DNA of 7,195 nucleotides from an uncultured Anaerosolibacter sp. (GCA_937948705.1 CALECF010000165.1:1-7195), one strand, 5' to 3'. Positions 1 to 6,869 are shown, counted from the stretch's first letter. Notes: generated by a model not told the origin, from the sequence alone. Made by a program: numbers and translations.

Positions 1-723
1 ATTCATCCTAAAGAAGGAACCGCCGCTATTGCTGCAATTGAGTACATGGATAAAACTACCTTAAAGTATATACAAGAATTAAAGGAAGTAGCAACGAAGT
101 TAAAAGATCTTCCAGATGTAGACGAAAATGTGGTTGGAATCATCTATTTAGAGATTTGTGGGGATCAAGAGGGGGACATTGAAAAGGTTGCTGAGAAATT
201 GATGGAGTTAGCCGCTGAATTTGGAAGTGATCCTGATGCTACATGGGCAGTGTCAGAAGAAAATGAAATAGAGAAAATCCACGCATTTCGGCATGCGGCT
301 CCTGAATCTATCAATGTTGTAGTAGAAAAGGCAAGATTAATCGATGCACGAATAACAAAGCTAGGGACAGATATAACCTTTGAGGGAAAATCATTTAAAG
401 ATCTTATTGAAAGGTATCAAGGAGATGCAAATCATGAGGGATTAGAAATCGCTATTTTCGGACACGTAGCCGATAACCATGTTCATGTTAATATCCTTCC
501 GAAGGATTATGTAGACTATTGCAAAGGAAAAGAAATCATTGAAAAATGGTCAATAGAGGCTGCAAAGCAAAATGGAAAAATCTTCACAGAACATGGCATT
601 GGAAAAGTTAAGAAAGAGCTCTTTCAGAGAGTAACCCATAAGCGTGTTCTAAACGAAATGAAAAGCTTAAAAAAGCAATTAGATCCTCAAGGAATATGGA
701 ATCCAGCCAATATGTTTGATTAA
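1..723 (+). CDS. FAD-linked 2-hydroxyacid (D-lactate type) dehydrogenase, C-terminal half, 5' end outside window
   Basis: The reading frame is open from base 1 to the TAA at 721-723, giving 240 residues with no start in the window. An ATG at 46 exists but has no ribosome site and lies inside the domain. The piece matches the C-terminal FAD-oxidase domain (GlcD/LDH family, normally about 460 aa), so the N-terminal FAD-binding half is off the left edge. Visible motifs, numbered from the ATG at 46, are an RHAAPE-type segment (codons near 290-305), KLGTD, GHVADNHVH with His140 and His147, and EHGIG with Glu182 and His183. The two His seven residues apart plus the Glu correspond to the metal-binding triad known in D-2-hydroxyglutarate and lactate dehydrogenases. 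The protein ends in the usual DPQGIWNPANMF motif. It lies 46 nt before etfB, so it probably donates electrons to, or accepts them from, that ETF. The substrate cannot be read from the sequence; lactate, glycolate or another 2-hydroxyacid are all possible. Confidence 0.9.
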   Translation: MHPKEGTAAIAAIEYMDKTTLKYIQELKEVATKLKDLPDVDENVVGIIYLEICGDQEGDIEKVAEKLMELAAEFGSDPDATWAVSEENEIEKIHAFRHAAPESINVVVEKARLIDARITKLGTDITFEGKSFKDLIERYQGDANHEGLEIAIFGHVADNHVHVNILPKDYVDYCKGKEIIEKWSIEAAKQNGKIFTEHGIGKVKKELFQRVTHKRVLNEMKSLKKQLDPQGIWNPANMFD

Positions 724-738
724 TCGGAGCAGAAATAA

Positions 739-752
739 AGAAAGCGCTTTTA
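739..752. promoter_or_regulatory. possible CcpA-type cre site
   Basis: AGAAAGCGCTTTTA contains the perfect 10-bp palindrome AAAGCGCTTT (741-750). It agrees with the idealised catabolite-responsive element TGAAAGCGCTTTCA at 12 of 14 positions. It sits in the 46-nt gap between the dehydrogenase stop and the etfB ribosome site. Inside an operon it could act as a roadblock; it could also be chance. This is inference from motif likeness only. Confidence 0.3.
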
Positions 753-758
753 AGAAAT

Positions 759-763
759 GAGGG
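759..763 (+). promoter_or_regulatory. ribosome binding site fixing the TTG start of etfB
   Basis: GAGGG lies 6 nt before TTG at 770. The first codons after the TTG give KIAVCIKQVP, the normal EtfB N-terminus, so the TTG is the true start. The ATG at 765-767 is in another frame. Confidence 0.75.
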
Positions 764-769
764 TATGCC

Positions 770-1558
770 TTGAAAATAGCAGTATGTATTAAGCAAGTAC
801 CAGCAAGTAACGAGGTAGAAATGGATCTAAAAACCGGGGTTCTGATGAGAGACAGTAAGGCTACGAAGATGAATCCCTACGATCTTTCTGCTATAGAAGC
901 GGCATTACAGTTGAGGGAAACCTATGGTGGGTGGGTTACATCCTTTACCATGGGGCCTAAAAGTGCTAAAGAGGTACTAATCCATAGTTTCTCCATGGGG
1001 GTTGATGACGGAGTCCTGCTTACGGATTTTAAGTTTGCAGGTGCAGATGTTTATGCAACGTCGTACACCTTGGCCAATGGTATGAGCATGGTTGATGATT
1101 ATGATCTGATCATATGTGGCAAGCAGACAACAGACGGAGATACAGGTCAAGTCGGCCCATCCTTAGCAGAGCATTTAGGTATTCCACACGTCTATAGTGT
1201 ATCCTCTATTGACAATGTGGAAGGAGAACAAATATTTATTACAGAACAATTAGGGAATAAAAAAATCCAGTTAAAAATAGATATGCCCTGTTTGTTGGTA
1301 ATTCATCAAGAAGCTTTTCGACCACGATTGCCCTCTTTAAAGCTCAAACTATTATCAAAGAAAAAGCCAATAACGGAACGATCCCTTAAAGATATGAAAG
1401 ACAAAACTCCCTTAAGATATGGATTAAATGGTTCGCCAACACAGGTGGAAAGAATATTTTTGCCAGAGAAAACCACTCACCAAGAGGTCTTAACTGGGGA
1501 TGCAGATACGCTTACTCTTGAAATTTTTAATCGATTAAAACAGTATAGGCTGATATAA
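770..1558 (+). CDS. etfB: electron transfer flavoprotein beta subunit (EtfB)
   Basis: This 262-aa protein has the usual length for EtfB. It forms a cytoplasmic heterodimer with EtfA and passes electrons between a flavin dehydrogenase and NAD or ferredoxin. It begins with MKIAVCIKQVP, the standard beta-strand of the family. It carries the signature CGKQTTDGDTGQVGP at residues 117-131 and a PRLPSL segment at 185-190 followed by a lysine-rich stretch. The DGDTxQVGP form is the one known from ETFs that bind a second FAD in the beta subunit and can bifurcate or confurcate electrons. AMP-binding, non-bifurcating ETFs differ at this site. The gene lies between the dehydrogenase fragment and etfA with short gaps, so the three are probably one transcript and one enzyme complex. 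The start is TTG with a well-spaced GAGGG. Confurcation is inferred from the motif and the neighbours, not shown. Confidence 0.95.
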   Translation: MKIAVCIKQVPASNEVEMDLKTGVLMRDSKATKMNPYDLSAIEAALQLRETYGGWVTSFTMGPKSAKEVLIHSFSMGVDDGVLLTDFKFAGADVYATSYTLANGMSMVDDYDLIICGKQTTDGDTGQVGPSLAEHLGIPHVYSVSSIDNVEGEQIFITEQLGNKKIQLKIDMPCLLVIHQEAFRPRLPSLKLKLLSKKKPITERSLKDMKDKTPLRYGLNGSPTQVERIFLPEKTTHQEVLTGDADTLTLEIFNRLKQYRLI

Positions 1559-1596
1559 GGGTGTTCTGTTATTACAGGAAGCTTCATTACATAAGC

Positions 1597-1603
1597 GGGG
1601 TGA
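1597..1603 (+). promoter_or_regulatory. ribosome binding site fixing the TTG start of etfA
   Basis: GGGGTGA closely matches the extended anti-16S pairing GGAGGTGA and ends 4 nt before TTG at 1608. Translation from this TTG places the first ferredoxin cysteine at residue 11, as expected for an N-terminal 2[4Fe-4S] domain. No ATG in the frame lies nearby. Confidence 0.75.
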
Positions 1604-1607
1604 TTCT

Positions 1608-2792
1608 TTGCAGGAACTTCAAGTAGATAAAGATAGATGTAATCTCTGCGGTAAATGTGTATCGACCTGCTTTTTCAATGCCTTAGAAATTCAGGAGAAC
1701 AGATTAATGATTGAGGACACATGTACACTATGTGGAATGTGCATAGATGCTTGTCCTGAAGCCGCGATAACCATTGATAAAATACGAAGAAACAAAATCA
1801 ATAAAGGTGAATGGCAGGGAATTTTAGTTTATGTAGAGCATGACAATGGAGAGATCCATCCTATTACCTATGAATTGATTGGAAAAGCCTTGGATTTAGC
1901 CAAGTCTTTAGCCTATAAGGTCTACTGTTTATTGATTGGAAATGGTGTGAAAGAAAGTGCAAAAGTATTGATGTATTATGATGTTGAAAAAGTTTTTATA
2001 TATGAACATGAAGCGTTTACAGAGTATAAGGAAGATATTTATACAAATACCTTTGAAGCTTGTATAAATATGATAAAACCCTCTATTGTTCTAGTCGGTG
2101 GAACTGAAGTTGGAAAATCCCTTGCCCCTTCCGTTGCGACTCGATTTCATACAGGACTCACCGCAGATTGCACTGAGTTAGAGGTAAAGGAAAATTCTGA
2201 TTTAGTACAGATAAGACCCGCCTTCGGTGGAAATATTATGGCACAGATTATTACTGAAAATCACCGTCCGCAGTTCGCTACTGTAAGATATAAGGTTATG
2301 GATGAGGCAAAAAAACAAGAGGGACTGAGAGCTAATTTGGTCATATGCTCTTTACAGGGTGAGAAGTTAAGATCAAAAATAGAGATCATAAATACCTATG
2401 AGTGGGGTAAAGCCGAAGGGATTACAGAAGCAAAAGTGTTGGTTGTTGCAGGACAAGGATTTAAGAGAAAAGAAGATTTGTGGATGACAAAAGAGTTAGC
2501 AAATCTACTCAATGGGCAATTAGCTTCATCGAGAGCATTAGTGGAAAAAGGATGGATGCCTTATGAAAGGCAAATTGGATTATCTGGAAAGACGGTAAAA
2601 CCTGAAGTGATCATCACCTGTGGTGTTTCTGGAACAATCCAGTTTATGTCTGGCATGAAGGGAAGTACAAATATTATCGCTATAAACTCAGACAAGGATT
2701 GTCCTATTTTCAAAATAGCTCACCATCCTATTTGTGGAGATATATATGAAATACTTCCAAAATTGATTGGAAAAATAAAAGAGAAAAGTTAG
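1608..2792 (+). CDS. etfA: electron transfer flavoprotein alpha subunit with N-terminal 2[4Fe-4S] ferredoxin domain
   Basis: This 394-aa protein is about 70 residues longer than a plain EtfA because of an N-terminal ferredoxin domain (residues about 1-58). The domain has two complete CxxCxxCxxxC motifs, C11/C14/C17/C21 and C39/C42/C45/C49. The second is followed by the usual Pro; the first is followed by Phe. Residues about 70-240 form the alpha/beta domain, with RPAFGGNIMAQI at 203-214. Residues about 274-394 form the FAD-binding domain: SSRALVEKGWMPYERQIG (307-324), GKTVKP, SGTIQFMSGM (341-350), IAIN and GDIYEILP (377-384). FAD bound here would act as the electron shuttle. The ferredoxin domain is known from the acetogen lactate dehydrogenase/Etf and caffeyl-CoA reductase/Etf complexes, where it is thought to exchange electrons with external ferredoxin. 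The gene starts 49 nt after etfB. I see no broken or missing key residue. Confidence 0.95.
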   Translation: MQELQVDKDRCNLCGKCVSTCFFNALEIQENRLMIEDTCTLCGMCIDACPEAAITIDKIRRNKINKGEWQGILVYVEHDNGEIHPITYELIGKALDLAKSLAYKVYCLLIGNGVKESAKVLMYYDVEKVFIYEHEAFTEYKEDIYTNTFEACINMIKPSIVLVGGTEVGKSLAPSVATRFHTGLTADCTELEVKENSDLVQIRPAFGGNIMAQIITENHRPQFATVRYKVMDEAKKQEGLRANLVICSLQGEKLRSKIEIINTYEWGKAEGITEAKVLVVAGQGFKRKEDLWMTKELANLLNGQLASSRALVEKGWMPYERQIGLSGKTVKPEVIITCGVSGTIQFMSGMKGSTNIIAINSDKDCPIFKIAHHPICGDIYEILPKLIGKIKEKS

Positions 2793-2946
2793 AGTGTCTG
2801 GCCCCAAAGACAGAAGCGATATACACGTCCAGTCAATTTTAAACCTTGCAGAGGAAAACGTATTCATTCCACTTCCACTATTTTTATTAAAAAAATGCTT
2901 GGAGATTCATGAGAGAGGGGGGATGTGTTGGGATTAACATGATCGG

Positions 2947-2976
2947 GCACGGATCTTCTGGATGAGAAGACTGTGC
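2947..2976 (+). other. leader hairpin upstream of the BCCT transporter gene
   Basis: The stem TCTTCT (2954-2959) and AGAAGA (2965-2970) closes a 5-nt loop GGATG. An outer stem, GCAC (2947-2950) with GTGC (2973-2976), is separated from it by a small internal loop (GGA/CT). It ends about 20 nt before the ribosome site. No T-run follows, so it is not a terminator. It could be a translational or stability element. I do not recognise a known riboswitch class. The rest of the 218-nt gap 2793-3010 holds no ORF or clear promoter that I can support. Confidence 0.4.
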
Positions 2977-3010
2977 GAAAGGAATAAACTATTAAAGGGG
3001 AGGTTGTAAT

Positions 3011-4576
3011 ATGAGTACACCATTAAAAAGTAACAGTATTAGGCCGCTAGTATTCTTTCCAGCATTCATATTATTAGTTTTAGCAATTATATTGAACTTT
3101 ACAAGTCCAGAAGCATTTTTGAGAGTTACCACAGCAGCAAAAGATTTCATGACCGTTCAATGTGGGTGGATGTTTAGCTGGGCAGGTGTTTTATGTGTAG
3201 TAACCGTTATTGGCGCTTATTTCTCGCCTTTAGGAAAGGTGAAAATAGGTGGACCTGACGCGAAACCACTCCTTAAGAAATCTTCCTGGTTTGCAGTTAC
3301 ATTATGTACAACGATTGCTGCAGGAATTCTTTTCTGGGGAACAGCAGAACCTATTTGGCATCTTGCATATCCGCCGGCGTCTTTAGGAATAGAGCCAATG
3401 TCTCCCGCGGCAGCGAAGTTTGCTATGGAAACCCTTTATCTTCATTGGACATTTATTCCATATGCATTTTATGCAGTACCGACCATTGTATTTGCTTTTG
3501 CATACTACAATATGAAAAGGCCTTTTAGTGTGGGCTCGCAAATATCACCGATTGTTGGGAAACGTGATCAAAGTAAATTAGACATGGGTATTGATGCAGT
3601 TATTTTATTTGCAGTGGCAGCAGGAATATCCGCTTCTTTTGGAACCGCTGTTATGAATATGGGTGGCGGAATCAATGCGCTACTGGGTATTGATAATAAC
3701 AAAGCTTTATGGATTGTCATTACGATCATTGGAACCATTGCCTTTATCATTTCATCCGGGACAGGTCTGATGAAGGGGATTCGAATTTTATCAGACATCA
3801 ACGTATATATTTATTATGTTATATTAGGCGCTCTTGTTTTACTAGGACCTACTGTTTATATGTTTAGTTCTGGAACTGAAGCTTTTGGTGGTTTTCTATC
3901 AGGTATGTTTGACAAAGCATTGTTCACGGGTACGTTGGCTGGGGATAGCTGGGCAACCGGTTGGACAACATTTTATTGGTCAAACTGGATGGCATGGGCC
4001 CCAGTAACCGCGGTTTTCCTAGCAAGAATTGCGTATGGGTACACTGTAAAAGAAGTAATCACAATGAATTTCCTAATTCCGAGTGCATTCAGTGCAGTAT
4101 GGATGACGATTCTTGGTGGTAGCGCAATCAATTTCCAAATGACAGGTAAAGTAGATATCTTAGCAATCATGAATGAACAAGGATCAGCCGCTGCAGGATA
4201 TGCTGTTCTAGGTCAGTTGCCTTTATCAGGATTGTTGATCGGTATATACTTATTGGCAGTAATCATATCCTTTATAACCGCTACAGACTCAACGACAAAT
4301 GCGATGGCAAGTATCTGTACTACGGGCATTACAGAAGGGGCACAAGAAGCGCCACTTTATCTTAAGGTGACTTGGGGAGTAACGGTAGGTGCAATAGCCC
4401 TTATTTTCATCGCAACCCTTGGAATAGATGGTATCAAGATGCTTTCCTATCTAGGAGGATTTCCAGCATTATTCTTAGGTATATTAAGCATAATATCCTT
4501 AGTTTTCATTATGGGTAACCCAAATAAGTTTGATATAGTTAGTACTCCTATAGAAGAAGAAAAAGTTGAAAATTAG
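3011..4576 (+). CDS. BCCT-family (betaine/carnitine/choline type) transporter
   Basis: This 521-aa protein is of typical BCCT length, with about 12 hydrophobic segments (near 12-30, 52-70, 93-110, 144-166, 195-212, 233-250, 265-288, 320-340, 350-370, 400-422, 455-470, 482-500). Family motifs are WGTAEPIWHLAYPP (109-122), LHWTFIPYAFYAV (144-156), the signature GWTTFYWSNWMAW (317-329) followed by FLARIAYGYTVKE, and FITATDSTTNAMAS (421-434). By recalled alignment to BetP, the aromatic cage keeps W146, Y154 and W326, with Tyr151 in place of a Trp. The BetP Trp373 position is Asn325, and the glycine-rich GMGIG of TM3 reads TIAAG (101-105). These are signs of a divergent clade. The protein is an inner-membrane carrier, either ion-coupled or an exchanger like CaiT. 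AAGGGGAGGT stands 7 nt before the ATG. The gene lies 218 nt after etfA and may be co-transcribed with it, suggesting that it imports the substrate of the upstream complex. The substrate is unknown. Confidence 0.95.
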   Translation: MSTPLKSNSIRPLVFFPAFILLVLAIILNFTSPEAFLRVTTAAKDFMTVQCGWMFSWAGVLCVVTVIGAYFSPLGKVKIGGPDAKPLLKKSSWFAVTLCTTIAAGILFWGTAEPIWHLAYPPASLGIEPMSPAAAKFAMETLYLHWTFIPYAFYAVPTIVFAFAYYNMKRPFSVGSQISPIVGKRDQSKLDMGIDAVILFAVAAGISASFGTAVMNMGGGINALLGIDNNKALWIVITIIGTIAFIISSGTGLMKGIRILSDINVYIYYVILGALVLLGPTVYMFSSGTEAFGGFLSGMFDKALFTGTLAGDSWATGWTTFYWSNWMAWAPVTAVFLARIAYGYTVKEVITMNFLIPSAFSAVWMTILGGSAINFQMTGKVDILAIMNEQGSAAAGYAVLGQLPLSGLLIGIYLLAVIISFITATDSTTNAMASICTTGITEGAQEAPLYLKVTWGVTVGAIALIFIATLGIDGIKMLSYLGGFPALFLGILSIISLVFIMGNPNKFDIVSTPIEEEKVEN

Positions 4577-4582
4577 CAAAAA

Positions 4583-4614
4583 AAAAAAATAACCAAAAAA
4601 ATAACCAAAAAAAT
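4583..4614. repeat. 12-bp tandem repeat, about 2.7 copies
   Basis: The unit AAAAAAATAACC occurs at 4583-4594 and 4595-4606, followed by a partial copy AAAAAAAT at 4607-4614. It begins seven bases after the transporter stop codon, within a run of 12 A (4578-4589). It is probably a slippage-prone spacer, and no function is implied. Confidence 0.8.
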
Positions 4615-4659
4615 AGAGAATTCACACACATACATAGTATACAGTAAATATTAGAAATT

Positions 4660-4676
4660 GTGTATATTAAATACAC
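4660..4676. repeat. short inverted repeat, operator-like
   Basis: GTGTAT (4660-4665) and ATACAC (4671-4676) form a perfect dyad around the 5-bp spacer ATTAA. It lies in the AT-rich gap between the transporter gene and the regulator, upstream of the terminator. It could be a protein-binding site, but the short arms and base composition make chance possible. Confidence 0.3.
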
Positions 4677-4725
4677 GTAAATTCAGAGATTATAATAATT
4701 ATAATAAAAACTATATTTTAGATGG

Positions 4726-4785
4726 AGACGTCCTTGATGATACTGTTGACGCAGTAGTACATACAAACAGGGACGTCTTTTCTTT
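4726..4785 (+). terminator. Rho-independent terminator after the transporter gene
   Basis: AGACGTCCTTG (4726-4736) pairs with CAGGGACGTCT (4768-4778) over 11 bp with one G-U pair, and is followed by TTTTCTTT. A second small hairpin, TACTG (4741-4745) with CAGTA (4752-4756), sits inside the 31-nt loop. It lies 150 nt after the transporter stop and separates that operon from the regulator gene. Confidence 0.8.
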
Positions 4786-4962
4786 GCTAGGATATGTGGC
4801 ATGTTCAAATAGGTAATCCATCAAATTAAACAATAGATATGCAGTTTTTTCAATGCCATTCAAAGTTGAAAAAAGCTTAATAGGATGAAGGAAAAATACA
4901 ACAGGTATGGAATAAGATATAAATAACAAAGTAGAATTCACTGACAGCGGTAGTTATTTTAA

Positions 4963-4991
4963 TTGATACTATGGGGGCGCTAAAATAAAAT
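4963..4991 (+). promoter_or_regulatory. likely sigma-A promoter of the sigma-54 regulator gene
   Basis: TTGATA (4963-4968) and TAAAAT (4986-4991) each match the vegetative consensus at 5 of 6 bases and are separated by exactly 17 bp. They would give a leader of about 85 nt before the ATG at 5085. The site lies after the terminator, so the regulator would be expressed independently of the transporter operon. Apart from this promoter, I see nothing supportable in 4786-5084. A second TATAAT at 5059-5064 lacks a -35 and would leave almost no leader. Confidence 0.5.
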
Positions 4992-5084
4992 ACTTAAATA
5001 TCTTCCCAAAAACAGAATTGTACATATTTAGTCAAGAACATAGATAGATATAGAAAAATATAATATATTGAGGGTGGTGCAAGC

Positions 5085-6818
5085 ATGGAAACAGAACTAC
5101 TGAAGATGCAACAAGTACTTCAACAATTGGCTGAAGCTACGTCTCATCTGCTTAACCTGGATATAGAAATTATTGATACGGATTTGATGAGAATTGCAGG
5201 AACAGGCATTCTAAAAGATACTATTGGACAAATGGTAACTAGAAAAGGGATGATTTCAAATCTTATTAATAAAACCAAAGAAAAGAGACTTGTTGTCAAC
5301 GAGCCTGGGGCAGATCCATTTTGTATCAACTGTTCCTTTTATGGAAACTGTTTATATAAAAAAGCCGTATACTCCTCAATCATATTTGAAGGGAGGCTCA
5401 TCGGGGTAATTGGTGTAGTCACTTTTGAAAAAGATCAGAATAATTTTTTACAGCACACTACCAATGACCTGCTGATGTTTATTGAAGAGATAGGAAAATT
5501 GATATGTGCAAAAATTACTGAAAGTAAAATGAAGGAACATATTAGTTACTATGATATTATACATAATTCTATTATTAATGAACTGGATATGGGAGTCTTA
5601 CTATTGGATAAAGAGAGAAAAGTACAGAGCTTAAATGAGTTTGTAGAAAATAGATTTAATATAAAGCGTGCTTCGATGGTTGGACGACCCATTTATGATA
5701 TTATACCTAGAATCAATTTGAACCAAAATACAAAATCCTATCAAAAAATTACTGTAGGATGCAATCATTATTTATATCATGTCAAGGAAGTTTATATAGA
5801 AAACAAGTTAGAAAGCATTATTATAAATCTTCTAGATGAAGAACAGCGTATCAAAGAAAATAATGGAAACGCTAATAGCAAAAAACATACGATCATCGGA
5901 AGCGATAGAGATTTTCTTGCTTTTATTGATAAAACAAAGCAAGTAGCTAGAGCAGAGTCTACAATACTTTTAGTAGGAGAGACAGGAACGGGTAAAGAAC
6001 TTTTTGCAGAGCATATTTATAACCATAGTCATAGGAAGGAAAAACCTTTTGCTGTCATTAACTGTAGTGCTATTCCAGAAGGATTAGTAGAGAGTGAATT
6101 ATTTGGATATGAAAAAGGAGCATTCACTGGAGCAACGAATACAGGAAAGGACGGAAAATTCTTTGCTGCAAATGGAGGCACTGTTTTTTTAGATGAAATA
6201 GAAGCGATTCCATTACACGTTCAGCCCAAGTTACTTAGAGTACTTGAAAACAGAACCATTGAAAAGATTGGGAGTATAAAAGAAAATCCTATAGATGTAA
6301 GAATCATTGCAGCTACCAACGTAGATCTAAGAAGTATGGTAGAAAAAGGGAAATTTAGGGAGGATCTTTTTCACAGGCTTAACGTGATCACACTTTTTAT
6401 ACCTCCACTGAGAGAAAGAAGAGAAGATATATTACTGCTATCGGAGTATTTCATAGCACTATTTGCAAATAGACTGAATAAGCGGATTGTTGATCTAAAT
6501 GATGAGGTAAAGAATATATTTCTAGCCTATGAATGGAAAGGAAATGTAAGAGAACTAAGAAATGCAATTGAATATGCAGTAAGCGTAGAAGATTCAGAGT
6601 ACATAACAAGAAAATCCTTACCATACCAGATTAACATGGATGAGATATCTAAAAGTATGATAAAAACAATAGCTGACCTTGAGAAAGAGCATATTATAAG
6701 AACATTAAACCGTTTTGGTTGGAGTGATGAAGGAAAAATACTTGCAGCAAACAGCTTGGGTATAAGTAGATCTACAATCTATCGAAAGATTAAAGAATAT
6801 GGAATAAAACCTATTTAA
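5085..6818 (+). CDS. sigma-54-dependent transcriptional activator with Cys-containing sensor and PAS domains
   Basis: This 577-aa cytoplasmic activator opens sigma-54 RNA polymerase promoters using ATP. Residues 1-145 form a GAF-like sensor that carries C80, C83 and C89 (CINCSFYGNC). Residues about 155-250 are a PAS domain (ELDMGVLLLDKERKV). Residues about 268-500 are the AAA+ domain. It has Walker A GETGTGKE (298-305), the sigma-54 contact loop GAFTGA (345-350), Walker B GGTVFLDE (364-371), the arginine-finger region FREDLFHRLN (424-433) and sensor II GNVRELRN (486-493). Residues 535-575 are a Fis-type helix-turn-helix (AANSLGISRSTIYRKI). There is no receiver domain, so it is likely controlled by ligand or redox state rather than phosphorylation. 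The start ATG follows GAGGGTGGTG by 5 nt. Adjacent to the transporter and ETF genes, it is the obvious candidate to regulate them. That link is inference, since no -24/-12 site is visible in the window. Confidence 0.95.
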   Translation: METELLKMQQVLQQLAEATSHLLNLDIEIIDTDLMRIAGTGILKDTIGQMVTRKGMISNLINKTKEKRLVVNEPGADPFCINCSFYGNCLYKKAVYSSIIFEGRLIGVIGVVTFEKDQNNFLQHTTNDLLMFIEEIGKLICAKITESKMKEHISYYDIIHNSIINELDMGVLLLDKERKVQSLNEFVENRFNIKRASMVGRPIYDIIPRINLNQNTKSYQKITVGCNHYLYHVKEVYIENKLESIIINLLDEEQRIKENNGNANSKKHTIIGSDRDFLAFIDKTKQVARAESTILLVGETGTGKELFAEHIYNHSHRKEKPFAVINCSAIPEGLVESELFGYEKGAFTGATNTGKDGKFFAANGGTVFLDEIEAIPLHVQPKLLRVLENRTIEKIGSIKENPIDVRIIAATNVDLRSMVEKGKFREDLFHRLNVITLFIPPLRERREDILLLSEYFIALFANRLNKRIVDLNDEVKNIFLAYEWKGNVRELRNAIEYAVSVEDSEYITRKSLPYQINMDEISKSMIKTIADLEKEHIIRTLNRFGWSDEGKILAANSLGISRSTIYRKIKEYGIKPI

Positions 6819-6869
6819 AAATTACTTTTCGTAAAGGGTTCATAGCTATGGGATCGAGATAATTAAAGC

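Noticed and set aside
608..796. 62-codon open frame on the - strand across the dehydrogenase end and etfB start
   Set aside because: It is antisense to two well-supported genes and has no family resemblance.
2794..2811. TGTCT/AGACA hairpin just after etfA as a terminator
   Set aside because: The stem is only 5 bp with an 8-nt loop, and no T-run follows.
3304..3528. 74-codon + strand frame inside the transporter gene
   Set aside because: It is out of frame within a clear BCCT gene, in a conserved region; a shadow.
3568..4170. Two - strand open frames (3568-3801 and 3973-4170) inside the transporter gene
   Set aside because: They are antisense shadows of conserved membrane segments, without ribosome sites or known motifs.
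4797..4812. TGGCATG as the -24 half of a sigma-54 promoter
   Set aside because: The position where -12 GC is required reads TA, so the key dinucleotide is missing.
4711..4941. 76-codon open frame on the - strand in the gap before the regulator
   Set aside because: It begins with GTG without a ribosome site, overlaps the strong terminator at 4726-4785 and has no recognisable domain. It is probably chance in AT-rich DNA.
5144..5329. 61-codon - strand frame inside the regulator gene
   Set aside because: It is antisense to the sensor domain and has no support.
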